A DNA stretch of 64,000 bases from Patella vulgata (lineage: Eukaryota > Mollusca > Gastropoda > Patellidae): assembly GCF_932274485.2 (NCBI RefSeq), contig NC_065884.2, positions 38,893,540 through 38,957,539 on the forward strand, given 5' to 3'. Below are positions 48,009 through 59,529 of this stretch, in pieces. The position numbers were made by a program, and so were the translations under genes. Within the stretch, counting starts at the first letter, position 1. Each line of letters begins with the position of its first letter. The notes beneath the pieces were generated by a model, which was given only the letters and a program-made list of their open reading frames with translations, did not search any database and was not told where the DNA came from.

Positions 48009-48445
48009 TCATGATAAATTCATTTCCTTAAATATCTGTCCAATACTATGACTTGTACGTGTACCTAGAACCGTCAAACGCCGCTGACGGTGATGATCCC
48101 TGAGGATAGCTCCAACATAAGGTCGTCGTGCACGGAGTCCTACTTCTCTTAGCCGATGTCTTACGGTGTTGGCACTTACTGGTCCTTGTCTTCCAACGAC
48201 TGCTGCACCTGTTCGAGTCGCTGGGCGGAATCTGTAACGCAGATGAGTGACCCGGATGTAGCGGTCTTGAGCCTGGGTTGTAACGCGTTGTGGACCAGGA
48301 CGTTGACGGTCACGTGTTGATCCAGTAACTCGAACACGTTCCACCAACCTTACAATAGTGGACTGATGACAATTTAAGTGTCTGGCAATAGCACGTGTAG
48401 ACATGCCAGCCCTGGACATTCCCATGACTTCATTCCGTTGATTTT
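48009..48445 (-). pseudogene. Tc1-like transposase N-terminal fragment
   Basis: The minus strand reads MPRLTENQRNEVMGMSRAGM followed by STRAIARHLNCHQSTIVRLV (helix-turn-helix), QRPGPQRVTTQAQDRYIR and NTVRHRLREVGLRARRP. This is the paired DNA-binding half of a Tc1-type transposase from a family different from the copies at 1.1 and 22.1 kb. The catalytic half is missing after LGTRTSHS. A relic. Confidence 0.8.
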
Positions 48446-48712
48446 CAGTAAGTCTCGGCATCTCTAGCTCGATTCCTTCCCACGTCCAAAAACAAATTAC
48501 GACAGATTGACGTTTCACAGTTCATGTACTGCACATTAAGTTGAAAACATGCTTTTAAAGGGCTCACACACAATGCTGCACATGAATATTGAGGTTTTCA
48601 TGTGCATCTCGTGCAATGTTTTTGTGTGCAAACAGGCCAATTTTTTTTGGCATTTGGGAGCATTGTGTGAAACAATAGTTCATAGTATTGCATAATATTA
48701 TACATAACATTT

Positions 48713-49040
48713 CGTACAATCAGGGGCCATAATTCAGGAAGTTACGATCCGACATGCGCGAATATCGAAAGGAAACAAGATATTTGGGTTATATACATGC
48801 ATTTCAAGTTTCATCAAAACGGATCAAAATTGTGACCTCTAGAGTGTCCACAAGCTAAAACCGCGATTTTTCGTACAATCAGGCACCATAATCCGTGAAG
48901 TTATGGTTCGATACAACCCAATAACAAAAGGAACCGAGATCTTTGGGAGAGAGACCTATATTTCAAGTTTCGTCAAAATTAGATAAAAATTGTGACCTGT
49001 AGAACGTCCACAAACAAATTGTGGACGGGCGTATAAAAAT
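48713..49040 (+). mobile_element. Family B element fragment
   Basis: Two B units (CGTACAATCAGGGGCCATAA and a variant) ending in GTGGACGGGCGTATAAAAA. The 5' end and most of the 3' stem-loop are missing. Confidence 0.75.
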
Positions 49041-49159
49041 GGCCTACGTAACACGTTTTTATTCTAAAAAAAATAATAATAAATAATTTCCGCTCATTTA
49101 TATTTCCCTTGATCAAGGAAAGCAACTCTATTGAAGGTTTCTTGCTAACAGGAAATGAA

Positions 49160-49390
49160 CACTAGACTTTGAGTCCCTTGTTCCAAATGGCGCTGAAACG
49201 CATTATGGTACACGATTCGTGTACCAATGGTAAAATGTTTATTTTGTCTTGAATATTGGATATCAGAAGCTCATCTTTTCCTTGTAGGATCAAAAGACCA
49301 ATGTTGATTTGAATTGACAAATAATTTGTGTTTTCAATGTCGAAGATTTTTGATGATATTGATTTTACAATCAAAATGCCTTATCTTTCC
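49160..49390 (+). repeat. Dispersed repeat I, copy 2
   Basis: About 230 bp shared with 49740-49970, including CAAATGGCGCTGAAAC, the perfect palindrome GGTACACGATTCGTGTACC and GACAAATAATTTGTGTTTTC. Confidence 0.75.
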
Positions 49391-49739
49391 AGAGAAATAT
49401 GACTGTAAGGGAGATGACCGAAAATACTATCAGCGGATAGACTGACACGCAGACTTCGATTTAAATTGCCAGTAAAATTCATGCTTTAAAAGAGCTAAAT
49501 CGCTAATATTTGGAACCTAGAAATTGACACAAATGGATTGCAATGCATATAATAATGTAATATTCAATCGTTTCTGTTTTTACTGTAATTTCTAATCAGT
49601 TATGTTTGCCAAAATACGCTAGAAGTCTGGCAATCTGTAGCGTCTGGTTATTCCAGTCTATACCGCTAGTATTTATTGCGCATGCTCTCCAGAGAAGAAT
49701 ATGGCGTCACCGTTTGACATGACTGGTTGAATATGTCTA

Positions 49740-49970
49740 GACTCGTTCTTTGAGTCCCTTGTTACAAATGGCGCTGAAACACATTATGGCACACGATTCG
49801 TGTACCAACGGTAAAATGTTTATTTTGTCTTAAATATTGGATATCAGAGGCCCATCTTTTCCTGATAAGAATAATATCACACAGTATCAATGTTGATTTA
49901 AATTGACAAATAATTTGTGTTTTCAATGTTGAAGACTTTGGATGATATTGAGTTATAGATTTAGCTACTT
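49740..49970 (+). repeat. Dispersed repeat I, copy 3
   Basis: A direct repeat of copy 2, offset by about 580-590 bp, with the same order of motifs. Confidence 0.75.
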
Positions 49971-50180
49971 TAACAATGAGTACAGTATCGATAGCATGTA
50001 GATTTAAAATAAAAAACGGCGAATTTGAAAACATTTTCCCCAGAGTTAATGTAGATACTCGAAGTCACATACAGTAATTATTCGAACATTATTTCAAATT
50101 CTTACTTATTTTTTGTTTTTCTTGATAAAAGTTGATTAAACATTAAATTATAATAATTTTGTGTGTTTTTTAAAATTGAA

Positions 50181-51347
50181 GATAGGTTGCCAGGCAATGA
50201 AACATACGCCCACAACAGCTAAATCGTCCGGGCAGTCAACAAGAGTTGTTGCATATTTTTACTTTTTTCGGTAATGAAACATTTATAATACACTAAAATC
50301 TGATTAAGAGCAACAACTCATGAAGTAATTATAAGAAAACCATTAGAATTTGTTTGTTTTTATTAAGTTCTGCCCCATGCTAACATTTTGAATACAAAAC
50401 TTTTAATATCATGGATTTAGCTGTTCAAGACATAAAAATTCATTGAAAATCAATATACTTTTTCGTCTCAAGATCTTAAACTCTGTGTATCAATCTGAAG
50501 TCAATCGGATGATAACTTTAGCCTTTAGAGTGTCACAAAGTGATCAAGGGCCATAACTTTGGCAGTAATTATCGGAAATCTTTGAAAATCAATAGGATTC
50601 TTTGTCTTATGACCTTAAACACTGTGTATAAATTTAAAGTCAATCGGATATTAACTTTGACCTATAGAGCGTCCACAAGATTTTTCAAAGTGATCAAGGG
50701 CCATAACTCTGGCAGTAATTATCGGAAATTGCTGAAAATCAATAGGCTTCTTCGTCTCATGACCTTAAACACTGTGTATAAATTTAAAGGCAATCGGATA
50801 TTAACTTAGGCCTCTAGAGCGTCCACAAGATTTTTCAAAGTGATCAAGGGCCATAACTATGGCAGTAATAATCGGAAATCACTGTAAATCAATAGGATTC
50901 TTTGTTTCATGACCTTCAACACTGTGTATAAATTTAAAGTCAATCGGATATTAACTTTAGCCTCTAGAGCATCCACAAGATTTTTTGAAGTAATCAAGGG
51001 CCATAACTCTGGCAGTAATTATCAGAAATCACTGAAAATCAATAGACTTCTTCGGCTCATGACCTTAAACACTGTGTATAAATTTGAAGTCAATCAGATA
51101 TTAACTTTGGCCTCTAGAGCGTCCACAAGATTTTTCAAGGTGATCAAGGGCCATAACTCTGGAAATAATTATTGGAAATCGCTGAAAGTCAATGGGATTC
51201 TTCGTCTCAAGACCTTAAACACTGTGTATAAATTTAAAGTCAATCAGATGTTAACTTTGGCCTCTAGAGCGTCCACAAGCAATTGTGGACACCGGACCGA
51301 TGGACGAACGGACTGAAGGGGGCGACGACAATACATGTATATAAAAA
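50181..51347 (+). mobile_element. Family A element A6 with exact 150-bp units
   Basis: GATAGGTTGCCAGGCAAT and ATACGCCCACA at the 5' end. Units carry CAATCGGATA (or CAATCAGAT) at 50641, 50791, 50941, 51091 and 51241, exactly 150 bp apart. GGACGAACGGACTG follows, and the 3' end is degraded (CGACGACAATACATG..TATAAAAAA). Open frames of 89 and 135 codons across units are a consequence of 150 being a multiple of three. Confidence 0.85.
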
Positions 51348-51379
51348 ACGATCTTAATTTTGACAAAATAAAAACAAAG

Positions 51380-52145
51380 CAGCGGCTGGCAGGCAGGATA
51401 GGCCCACATTTTTCGAGAGATGGATAGAGAACAAGCTAAAAAGAAAGCAATTTTTTGTACAATCAGGGTCGAAAGGAACCGAGATCTTTGCGTTATAAAC
51501 TTACATTTCAAGTTTCAACAAAATCCAATTAAAATTGTGACCTCTCTATGGTCCACAACCTTGATATACCATATTTTTACGCTATTTGAGAACGAAGGGC
51601 GGCCAATTTGTCTGTCAGTTTTGGGCCGATTTTAACGAAATTCGAACTCATCTGTCCTTAGGGTGTAACGATGATATAATAATACGTTTTTTTAAATCGG
51701 ATAAAAATTATGACCTATTGGGTCCACAAGCTAAAAATGCGATTTTTCGTACAATCAGGGGCCATAATTCAGAAAGTTACGGTCCAATATGCGTGAATAT
51801 CGAAAGGAACCGAGATCTTTGGGTTATAAACTTACATTTCAAGTTTCATCAAAATCGGTTCAAAATTGTGACCTCTATAGGGTCCACAAGCTAAAAACGC
51901 GATTTTTCGTACAATCAGGGGCCATAATCCATGAAGATTCGATCCGATACATGCCAATATCGAAAGCAGCCAAGATCTTTTGGGGATATACCTATATTTC
52001 AAGTTTCGTCAAAATCGGATAAGAATTGTGACCTGTAGAGAGTCCACAAACAATTGTGGATGGACGGACGTCCAGACATACGGACATCCTGATGGACAGG
52101 GGCGACGACAATATACGTCCACATGAAAATGTGGGCTTATAAAAA
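51380..52145 (+). mobile_element. Family B element B9
   Basis: Degraded 5' palindrome with GGCCCACATTTTT, GATGGATAGAGAACAAGC, B units, GGACGGACGTCCAGAC and a 3' stem-loop CCACATGAAAATGTGG. Confidence 0.8.
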
Positions 52146-53139
52146 CGCCCTTCCTAATCAATTTTTTTAAAAGGATTGTCTGAGAACCAGAATATTATTT
52201 TTATTTGGCCTTATATTGTGACCCAGCGAGTTAGTACTTTTATCTGGATCAAAGAAATGTAAGCCTCTTCAACAGGTGCCCCCAGAATTGAACAGCTGGT
52301 TATCATATACATTTAACATCAACAGAATGTGGTAGAAATAATACTCCAAGTCTTCTTACAAATATCACATCAACAAAGCAGAAAACAATAAATAAGAATA
52401 GATTTCAAATAAAATTTGTGTTATACTTCTCAACAGTTGTCAATCCTGGGAGTAGTTTTGAAATAAGAAGGAAGGTAATCCTTGCTATAAGCAATATTAC
52501 AGTCTTCATAAAATTTAATAAAACAAACCAACAAATTTCAAAATATCATTCATACATGTATGAAGGTTTTTATCAAGTTTTTTAAAGTTTGACTGTCTTT
52601 CCTGGTAATCTGATGAAGGAAGATTATAACCTTCGCCAATATATTTTTATTCAAAATATTACATCCTAGCCATTATATAACAAAACGTGACTTATATCAC
52701 ACGATTGGTATTGTCAGCAATCAGCATAACAATTTAAATCAATTGAAACAAGGTTTAATGTCCTACTTCCTACACTAAACGGACTAATCATGCCAGATAT
52801 ACATCATTTAGACTAAGGTATGTGTAGAGTGCTTTGAGTTAAATTTAGTCTACTTAGAATGGCATGACATTGTTCCTTGCAAGACCCTCCATCGTACAAC
52901 ACAAGGCTTAATCACGGTAGAAATTACTATGGAACTTTCTTGGCCGACACCGGGATCAACCTCCTGGCTCCCATATCTTTTAATTAATTAGCTTTAGTAA
53001 AACTAATTTTTAAGGTGCTGCTTTATATTTCCTTATACATTTTCTTAAAAGTTTTAATTTCAACATATATTATCAATATTGTACTTGAAATGATGCCAAC
53101 TTCACCTAGATAGATTGATATAAAAGAGTTTCAAATTTA
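52146..53139. other. Non-coding interval, nothing firmly recognised
   Basis: No supported gene. A minus-strand stretch at about 52200-52310 has an AATAAA and a short open frame but no recognisable protein. Confidence 0.35.
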
Positions 53140-53575
53140 CCTGCCAGGCAGGATACACCCACATTTTCCAAGAGAGGGATAGAGAGCACGCTAAAAACAA
53201 ATGCGAATTTTTGTACAATCAGGGGCAATAATGCAGAAAGTTATGGCCTGAAATGTGCAAATATCAAAAGGGACTGAGATCTTTGGGATATAAAGATATG
53301 TTTTAAGTTTCATCAAATTGGATAAAAATTGTGACCTCTAGAGAGTCCACAACCTTCGTATTACACACTTCTACACAATTTGCGTACAAAGAGCAGCCAT
53401 TTTGTCGGCAGTTTCATTTTGATTTTCCCAAAATTCCAATTCAACCTTCATTATGGTGGAATTGTGATGTATTTATATGGTTTTTAAAATCGGAAAAAAA
53501 TTGTGAACTCTAGAGAATCCACAAGCTAAAAATATGATTTTTCGAACAATCAGGGGCCATAATCCAGGAAGTTAA
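53140..53575 (+). mobile_element. Family B element B10, 3' truncated
   Basis: CTGCCAGGCAGGATACACCCA at the 5' side (palindrome plus inverted-repeat motif), one long and one partial unit, then stops inside GGCCATAATCCAGGAAGTTA. Confidence 0.75.
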
Positions 53576-54670
53576 CACTGTAGCCCAGGTATCATTTAAT
53601 CTTGTGTATCTAGCACTAATGTCTATCACATTTGTTTAATATCAGATCTGTTTAAAAATTCGTAAAAAAGGCAGGATACGCCCACATTTTACAAGAGATG
53701 GATAGAGAACAAGCTAAACAAAAAGTGATTTTTCGTACAATCAGGGGCCATAATTCAGGAAGTTACAATCCTATATGCGCAAATATCGAAAGGAACTAAG
53801 ATCTTTGGGTTATAAACTTACATTTCAAGTTTCATCAAAATCAGAAGAAAATTGTCACCTCTAGAGGGTCCACAACCTTGATATACCATATTTTTACGCT
53901 ATTTGAGTATGAGGGTCGTCCATTTTGTCTGTCAGTTTTGTTCTGATTTTCATGAAATTCAAACTCAACCATCCTTAGGGTGTAATGGTGATATATTTAA
54001 ACGGTTTTTTTAAATCGGATAATAATTGTGACCACTAGAGGGACCTCAAGCTAAAAACCTGATTTTCCGTACAATCAGGGGCCATGAAGTTACAATCCGA
54101 TATGCGCGAATATCGAAAGGAACCAAGATCTTTGGGTTATAAACTTACATTTCAAGTTCCATCAAAATCAGAAGAAAATTGTGACCTCTAGATAGTCCAC
54201 AACCTTGATATATCATATTTTTAAGCTATTTGAGTACGAGGGGCGGCCATTTTGTCTGTCAGTTTTGGTCCGATTTTTACAAAATCCGAAATTTACCATC
54301 CTTAGGGTGAAACAGTGATATATTCAAACGGTTTTTGAAATCGGATAAAAATTATGACCTCTATAGGGTCCACAAGCTAAAAACGCGATTTGTCGTACAA
54401 TCAGGGGCCATAATTAAGGAAGTTAGGGTCCGATATGTGCGAATATCGAAAGGAACCGAGATTTTTGGGTTATTTTGTCTGTCAGTTTTGGTCAAATTTT
54501 TATGAAATTCGAAATCAACCATCCTTAGGGTGTAACGGTGATATATTCAAATGGTTTTTGAAATCGGATAAAAATTCGGTTTTTGAAATCGGATAAAAAT
54601 TATGACCTCTATAGGGTCCACAAGCTAAAAACGCGTTTTGTCGTACAATCAGGGGCCATAATTATGGAAA

Positions 54671-54833
54671 CAAGCCAACAGTGAGGCTGATGTCCCCCGC
54701 CGAAATAGGAAAATAATTAGAGGACACATATAAATTTATCTGCTTACCATAAGCGGAACGGACAGACAGACAAACAGACAGACGGACGAACCCATTTTAA
54801 TAGTTCCCTGCTTTCTTCGAAAGGCGGGGGACA
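54671..54833 (+). mobile_element. Family C element C4, minimal 163-bp form
   Basis: Both ends are complete (CAAGCCAACAGTGAGGCTGA, TGTCCCCCGC and GAAAGGCGGGGGACA), but internal units are almost entirely deleted. A short GGACAGACAGACA tract is kept. Confidence 0.85.
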
Positions 54834-55773
54834 ATCAAAGTAGGAGAGTTATTGTTTTCCAAAGTCTCGACCAATCAAATTGCGTATCGCTCTGCTTACC
54901 CTGAGCAGAAAATGCTCATTATCAAACTTAGTCAAGGTATTACTGTAATGAAACTATACACCAAGTTTCATCAATCTCACTTAATTAGAACTAAAGTTAT
55001 CGTGTCCCAAAGCATCAACCAATCAAATTGCTTATCTCTGCTTACCCTAAGCGGAAAATGCTCATCTTCGAACTCCATCAAGGCATTGACCTAATCAACA
55101 CATACACCAAGTTTGAACATTCTAGCTCAATTAGGAAGAGAGTTATCGTGCCCCAAAGTATCAACCAATCAAATGGCTTATCTCTGCTTACCCTAAGCGG
55201 AAAATGCTCATCTTCGAACTCCATCAAGGCATTGACCTAATAAACACATACACCAAGTTTGAACATTCTAGCTCAATTAAAAGTTATCATGTCCCAAAGT
55301 ATCAACCAATCAAATTGCTTATCTCTGCTTACCCTAAGCGGAAAATGCTCATCTTCGAACTCCATCAAGGCATTGACCTAATCAACACATACACCATTTG
55401 AACATTCTAGCCCAATTAGGAAGAGAGTTATCGTGTCCCAAAGCATCAACCAATCAAATTGCTTATCTCTGCTTACCCTAAGCGGAAAATGCTCATCTTC
55501 GAACTCCATCAAGGCATTGACCTAATAAACACATACACCAAGTTTGAACATTCTAGCTCAATTAGGAAGAGAGTTATTGTGTCCCAAAAAGTGTGACGGA
55601 CGGACGGACGGACGGACGGACGGACGGACGGACGGACGGACGGACGGACGGACGGACGGACGGACGGACGGACGGACGGACGGACGGACGGACAGACAGA
55701 CAGACAGAGGACGGACGGACGGACGGACGGACGGACGGACGGACGGACGGACGGACGGACGGACGGACGGACG

Positions 55774-55840
<67 letters not shown>

Positions 55841-55886
55841 GAACCCATTTTAATAGTCCCCTGCTTTCTTCGAAAGGCGGGGGACA
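54834..55886 (+). mobile_element. Family C element C5, 5' truncated, tandem to C4
   Basis: Begins directly after the C4 3' end in mid-unit. About seven units follow, then a very long GGAC/GACA tract and the standard 3' stem-loop GAAAGGCGGGGGACA. Confidence 0.85.
55597..55842 (+). repeat. (GGAC)n/(GACA)n microsatellite expansion, about 245 bp
   Basis: Two blocks of GACG repeats, each followed by GACA repeats, with a single GAGGAC break. It lies at the position of the 8-20 bp tract found in other family A/B/C elements. Apparent proteins on both strands (TDGR and RPSV/CLSV repeats) are artefacts. Confidence 0.97.
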
Positions 55887-56464
55887 ATTAGGGTCTGATA
55901 TGTGCGAATATCGAAAGGAACCGAGATTTTTGGGTTATTTTGTCTGTCAGTTTTGGTCAAATTTTTATGAAATTCGAAATCAACCATCCTTAGGGTGTAA
56001 CGGTGATATATTCAAATGGTTTTTGAAATCGGATAAAAATTCTGACCTCTATAGGGTCCACAAGCTAAAAACGCGATTTTTCATACAATCTGGGGCCATA
56101 CATATAATTCAGGAAGTTACAGTCCGATATGTGCGAATATCGAAAATAACCGAGATGTTTGGGTTATAAACTTACATTTCAAGTTTCTACAAAATCGGAT
56201 AAAAATTGTGACCTCTATAGGGTCCACAAGCTAAAAACGTGATTTTCCATACAATCAGGGGACATAATCCATGAATTTACAGTCCGATACATGTCAATAT
56301 CGAAAGGAACCGAGATCTTATGGTGATAAACCTATATTTCAAGTTTCATTGAGATTGGATAAAAATTGTGACCTGTAAAGTGTTCACAAACAATTGTGGA
56401 CGGACGGGCCACGACAATATACGTCCACATGAATATGTGGGCGTATAAAAATTTTTATGAAATA

Positions 56465-56867
56465 AATGATAACTTCAGTTTTCCATCGTAGAATAAAGGT
56501 GAACGAGATATCTTCAGAGTGTGGCATTTCTCATGGAAGTGTTTGCACCATAATTCATGAGCACTTGCACATGTTCAAGGTGTCTGCAAGATGAGTGCCA
56601 CGAAACTTAAATGCACATGAGTTGAATCCAGTCGTGAGCTCTTAAGACATCTACAATGCTGATCCCGATAACTTTCATGCCCGTCTGGTTATAGGGGATG
56701 AAACATGGGTCCATCACTGGGATCCTGACACCAAGCAAGAATTCATGCAATGGAAGCATAAGCACTCTCCTGCACGCAAGAAGTTCAGAGCTCTGCCTTC
56801 TGCTGGCAAGATCATGGTGACCATTTTCTGGGATTCAAGGGACGTGATACTTATAGACTATAAGGCA
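56465..56867 (+). pseudogene. mariner transposase remnant
   Basis: Plus-strand pieces read ISSECGISHGSVCTIIHEHL, then WVPRNL-like residues after a break, then LVIGDETWVHHWDPDTKQEF, QWKHKHSP and KIMVTIFWDS. The motifs are those of mariner transposases (first catalytic Asp in GDETW). The rest of the catalytic domain is replaced at 56868 by a Tc1 fragment in opposite orientation. Confidence 0.8.
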
Positions 56868-57038
56868 GTATTTGGTCTCGGTACGACGTTTAAGTCTCCT
56901 CTGAATTTCATCCCAAAAATGTTCAGTCAGGTTTAAGTCTGGATTAAGGGCTAGCCAGTGCATAATCTTGACACCGTTCTGCTGTAGAAAGTCCTGAGTA
57001 ACTCTGGCGGTGTGGGCACGGGCGTTGTCATGCTGAAA
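56868..57038 (-). pseudogene. Tc1-like transposase C-terminal part (same gene as 58794-59385)
   Basis: The minus strand reads FQHDNARAHTARVTQDFLQQ and continues with NPDLNLTEHFWDEIQRRLKR, i.e. the second catalytic Asp and the final Glu of a Tc1 transposase. Its upstream part is at 58794-59385, separated by family A element A8. Confidence 0.85.
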
Positions 57039-58793
57039 GATAGGTTGCCAGGCAACAAAACATACGCCCACAGCCGCTAAATCGTCTGAGCAGTTGACAA
57101 GGGTTGTCACATATATATTCTTTTGTAGGTAATTAGGGGAATTTAATAGACAATTTCATACAGATGACATTATAATTTTCGTTGTTTGAGGGTTCGCAAG
57201 GTTCTAAAAATTAAACAAGGATCGTTACTCTGGAAGTAATCTACAGAAATTGTTCAAATTCGACAGGCTTTTTAGTCTTACTAATGCAAATAATGCTTAT
57301 AATTTTCATACAGATTGGATGATAACTTTTTGTCGTTTGAACAATCACAAAGTTCAACAAAGTAAATCAAGGGCCATAACTCTAAACATAATTGAGGGAA
57401 ATTGCTGACATTCAATAGGCTTCTTCATTTCACTAAATTAAATGATGCATATGAATTTCATACAGATCGGATAATAACTTTTGTCGTTAGAGCATTTACA
57501 AGATATAACAAATTGAAACAAGGGCCATAACTCACGCCGCAATTAATGGAAATTGCTGAAATTCAATGGACTTCTTCGTTTCACTAATTTAAATGACGCA
57601 TATCAATTTCAAACAGATCGGATGATAACTGTTGTCATTAGAGCTTTCACAACATTCAACAAAGTGAAACAAGGGCCATAACTCTAGATGTAATTAACGG
57701 AAATTGCTGAAATTCAATAGGCTTCTTTGTTTTACTAATTTAAATGATGCATAAACATTTCATACAGATCAGTTGATAACTTTTGTCGTTAGAGCGTTCA
57801 CACGGTGCAACAATGTGAAACAAGGGCCATAACTCCAGAAGAAATTAATGGAAATTGCTGAAATTCAATAGGCTTCTTCATTTCACTAATTTAAATGATG
57901 CATATCAATTTCATACAGATCGGTTGATAACTTTTGTCATGAGAGCGTTCACAAGATTCAACAAAGTGAAACAAGGGCCATAACTTTAGATGTAATTAAC
58001 GGAAATTGCTGAAATTCAATAGGCTTCTTTGTTTTACTAATTTAAATGATGCATATCAATTTCATACAGATCGGTTGATAACTTTTGTCATGAGAGCGTT
58101 CACAAGATTCAACAAAGTGAAACAAGGGCCATAACTCTAGATGTAATTAACGGAAATTGCTGAAATTCAATAGGCTTTTTTGTTTTACTAATTTAAATAA
58201 TGCCTATAAATTTCATACAGATCGGTTGATAACTTTTGTCGTTAGAGCGTTCACAAGGTGCAACAAAGTGATACAAGGGCCATAACTCCAGAAGAAATTA
58301 ATGGAAATTGCTGAAATTCAATAGGCTTCTTCATTTCGCTAATTTAAATGATGCATATCAATTTCATACAGATCGGTTGATAACTTTTGTCATTAGAATG
58401 TTCACAAGATTCAACAAAGTGAAACAAGGGCCATAACTCAAGATGTAATTAACGGAAATTGCTGAAATTCAATAGGATTCTTTGTTTTACTAATCTAAAT
58501 GATGCATATAAATTTCATTTCAGATCGGTTGATAACTCTTGTCGTTAGAGCGTTCAAAAGGTGCAACAAAGTGAAACAAGGGCCATAACTCCAGAAGAAA
58601 TTATCGGAAGTTATTGAATTTAAAAAGGCTTCTTCATCTCACTAATGCAAACAACATATATCAATTTCAAAACAATCAGATCATAAATGTAGTCTGTAGA
58701 GTGTTCACAAGAAATTGTGGACGATGGGCGAACTGACCGACGGACGGGGCCGACGGCAATATACGACCGCACTTCTATGTGGGCGTATAAAAA
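57039..58793 (+). mobile_element. Family A element A8, inserted in a Tc1 transposase relic
   Basis: Complete architecture: GATAGGTTGCCAGGCAAC, ATACGCCCACA, ten or so units of 151 bp (CGG.TGATAA at 57619, 57770, 57921, 58072, 58223, 58374), a CGACGGACGG tract, and a stem-loop ending ATGTGGGCGTATAAAA. Flanks are the two halves of one Tc1 coding sequence. Confidence 0.9.
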
Positions 58794-59385
58794 CGTTGTT
58801 TAGATGACGTGCGAAATGTGGTAGGACGTGGGGTCTGAGAGCTTGATCGATGTAGCGCACTGCTGTGATGCCGCCTCCTCTCCCTGGACCAAGATTTTGG
58901 AACACCACAGGACCCACTCTCTGATTCAGGCCGATTCCACCCAAACCATTATGCTTGGACCTCCCCATGAGTCGCTTTCCATGACACATTGGTCAGAATA
59001 ACGCTGGCCAAGTCGACGCCATATTCTGGTCCTGCCATCTCCAGTTGATACGCAATACCGACTCTCATCTGTGAACAAAACAGTTCTCCATCGCCTGTGT
59101 CACCAGTTCTGGTGTTGTTGGGCAAAATGTAGACATTCACGTCGATGGCAAGGGTTGATGATCAGTCCACGGTAAGGTCTACGGCAATGGATGTTCATTA
59201 TGCTTGGACCTCCCCATGAGTCACGTTCCATGACACATTGGTCAGAATAACGCTGGCCACGTCGACGCCATATTCTGGTCCTGCCATCTCCAGTTGATAC
59301 GCAATACCGACTCTCATCTGTGAACAAAACAGTTCTCCATTGCCTGTGTCACCAGTTCTGGTGTTGTTGGGCAAACTGTAGACGT
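58794..59385 (-). pseudogene. Tc1-like transposase middle part with internal 248-bp duplication
   Basis: The minus strand reads MFTDESRYCVSTGDGRTRIW, RRRGQRYSDQCVMERDSWGG, then VGPVVFQNLGPGRGGGITAV and LPHFARHLNN up to the A8 junction. It contains the first catalytic Asp (FTDES). The segments starting near 58949 and 59197 are a direct duplication, so the catalytic start occurs twice. Confidence 0.85.
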
Positions 59386-59392
59386 TCTTTGG

Positions 59393-59529
59393 GATATAAA
59401 GATACATGTATGATTAAAGTTTCATCAGAATCGGACAAAAATTGTGACCACTAGAGGGTCGACAACCTTCATATTGCATACTGTTACACAATTTGCGTAC
59501 ATAGAGCAGCCATTTTGTTGGGCAGTTTC
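59393..59529 (+). mobile_element. Family B fragment
   Basis: Part of a long B unit (AAGTTTCATCAGAATCGGA, GTGACCACTAGAGGGTCGAC, GGGCAGTTTCATTTCG), cut at the piggyBac-type copy. Confidence 0.65.

Larger units (their letters stand above)
53669..56450 (+). mobile_element. Family B element B11 hosting family C insertions
   Basis: GGCAGGATACGCCCACATTTT at the 5' end, alternating short and long B units, and GGACGGGCC with stem-loop CCACATGAATATGTGG at the 3' end. Two family C elements occupy 54671-55886, after GGGCCATAATTATGGAAA and before TTAGGGTCTGATATGTGCG. Confidence 0.85.

Noticed and set aside
50540-51316. Repeat proteins with IKGHNSGSNY motifs
   Set aside because: Product of the 150-bp satellite period being divisible by three; no start context or domain supports translation.
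55544-55891. Open frames of TDGR or RPSV/CLSV repeats on both strands
   Set aside because: They translate a GGAC/GACA microsatellite; every frame is open because the repeat lacks stops.
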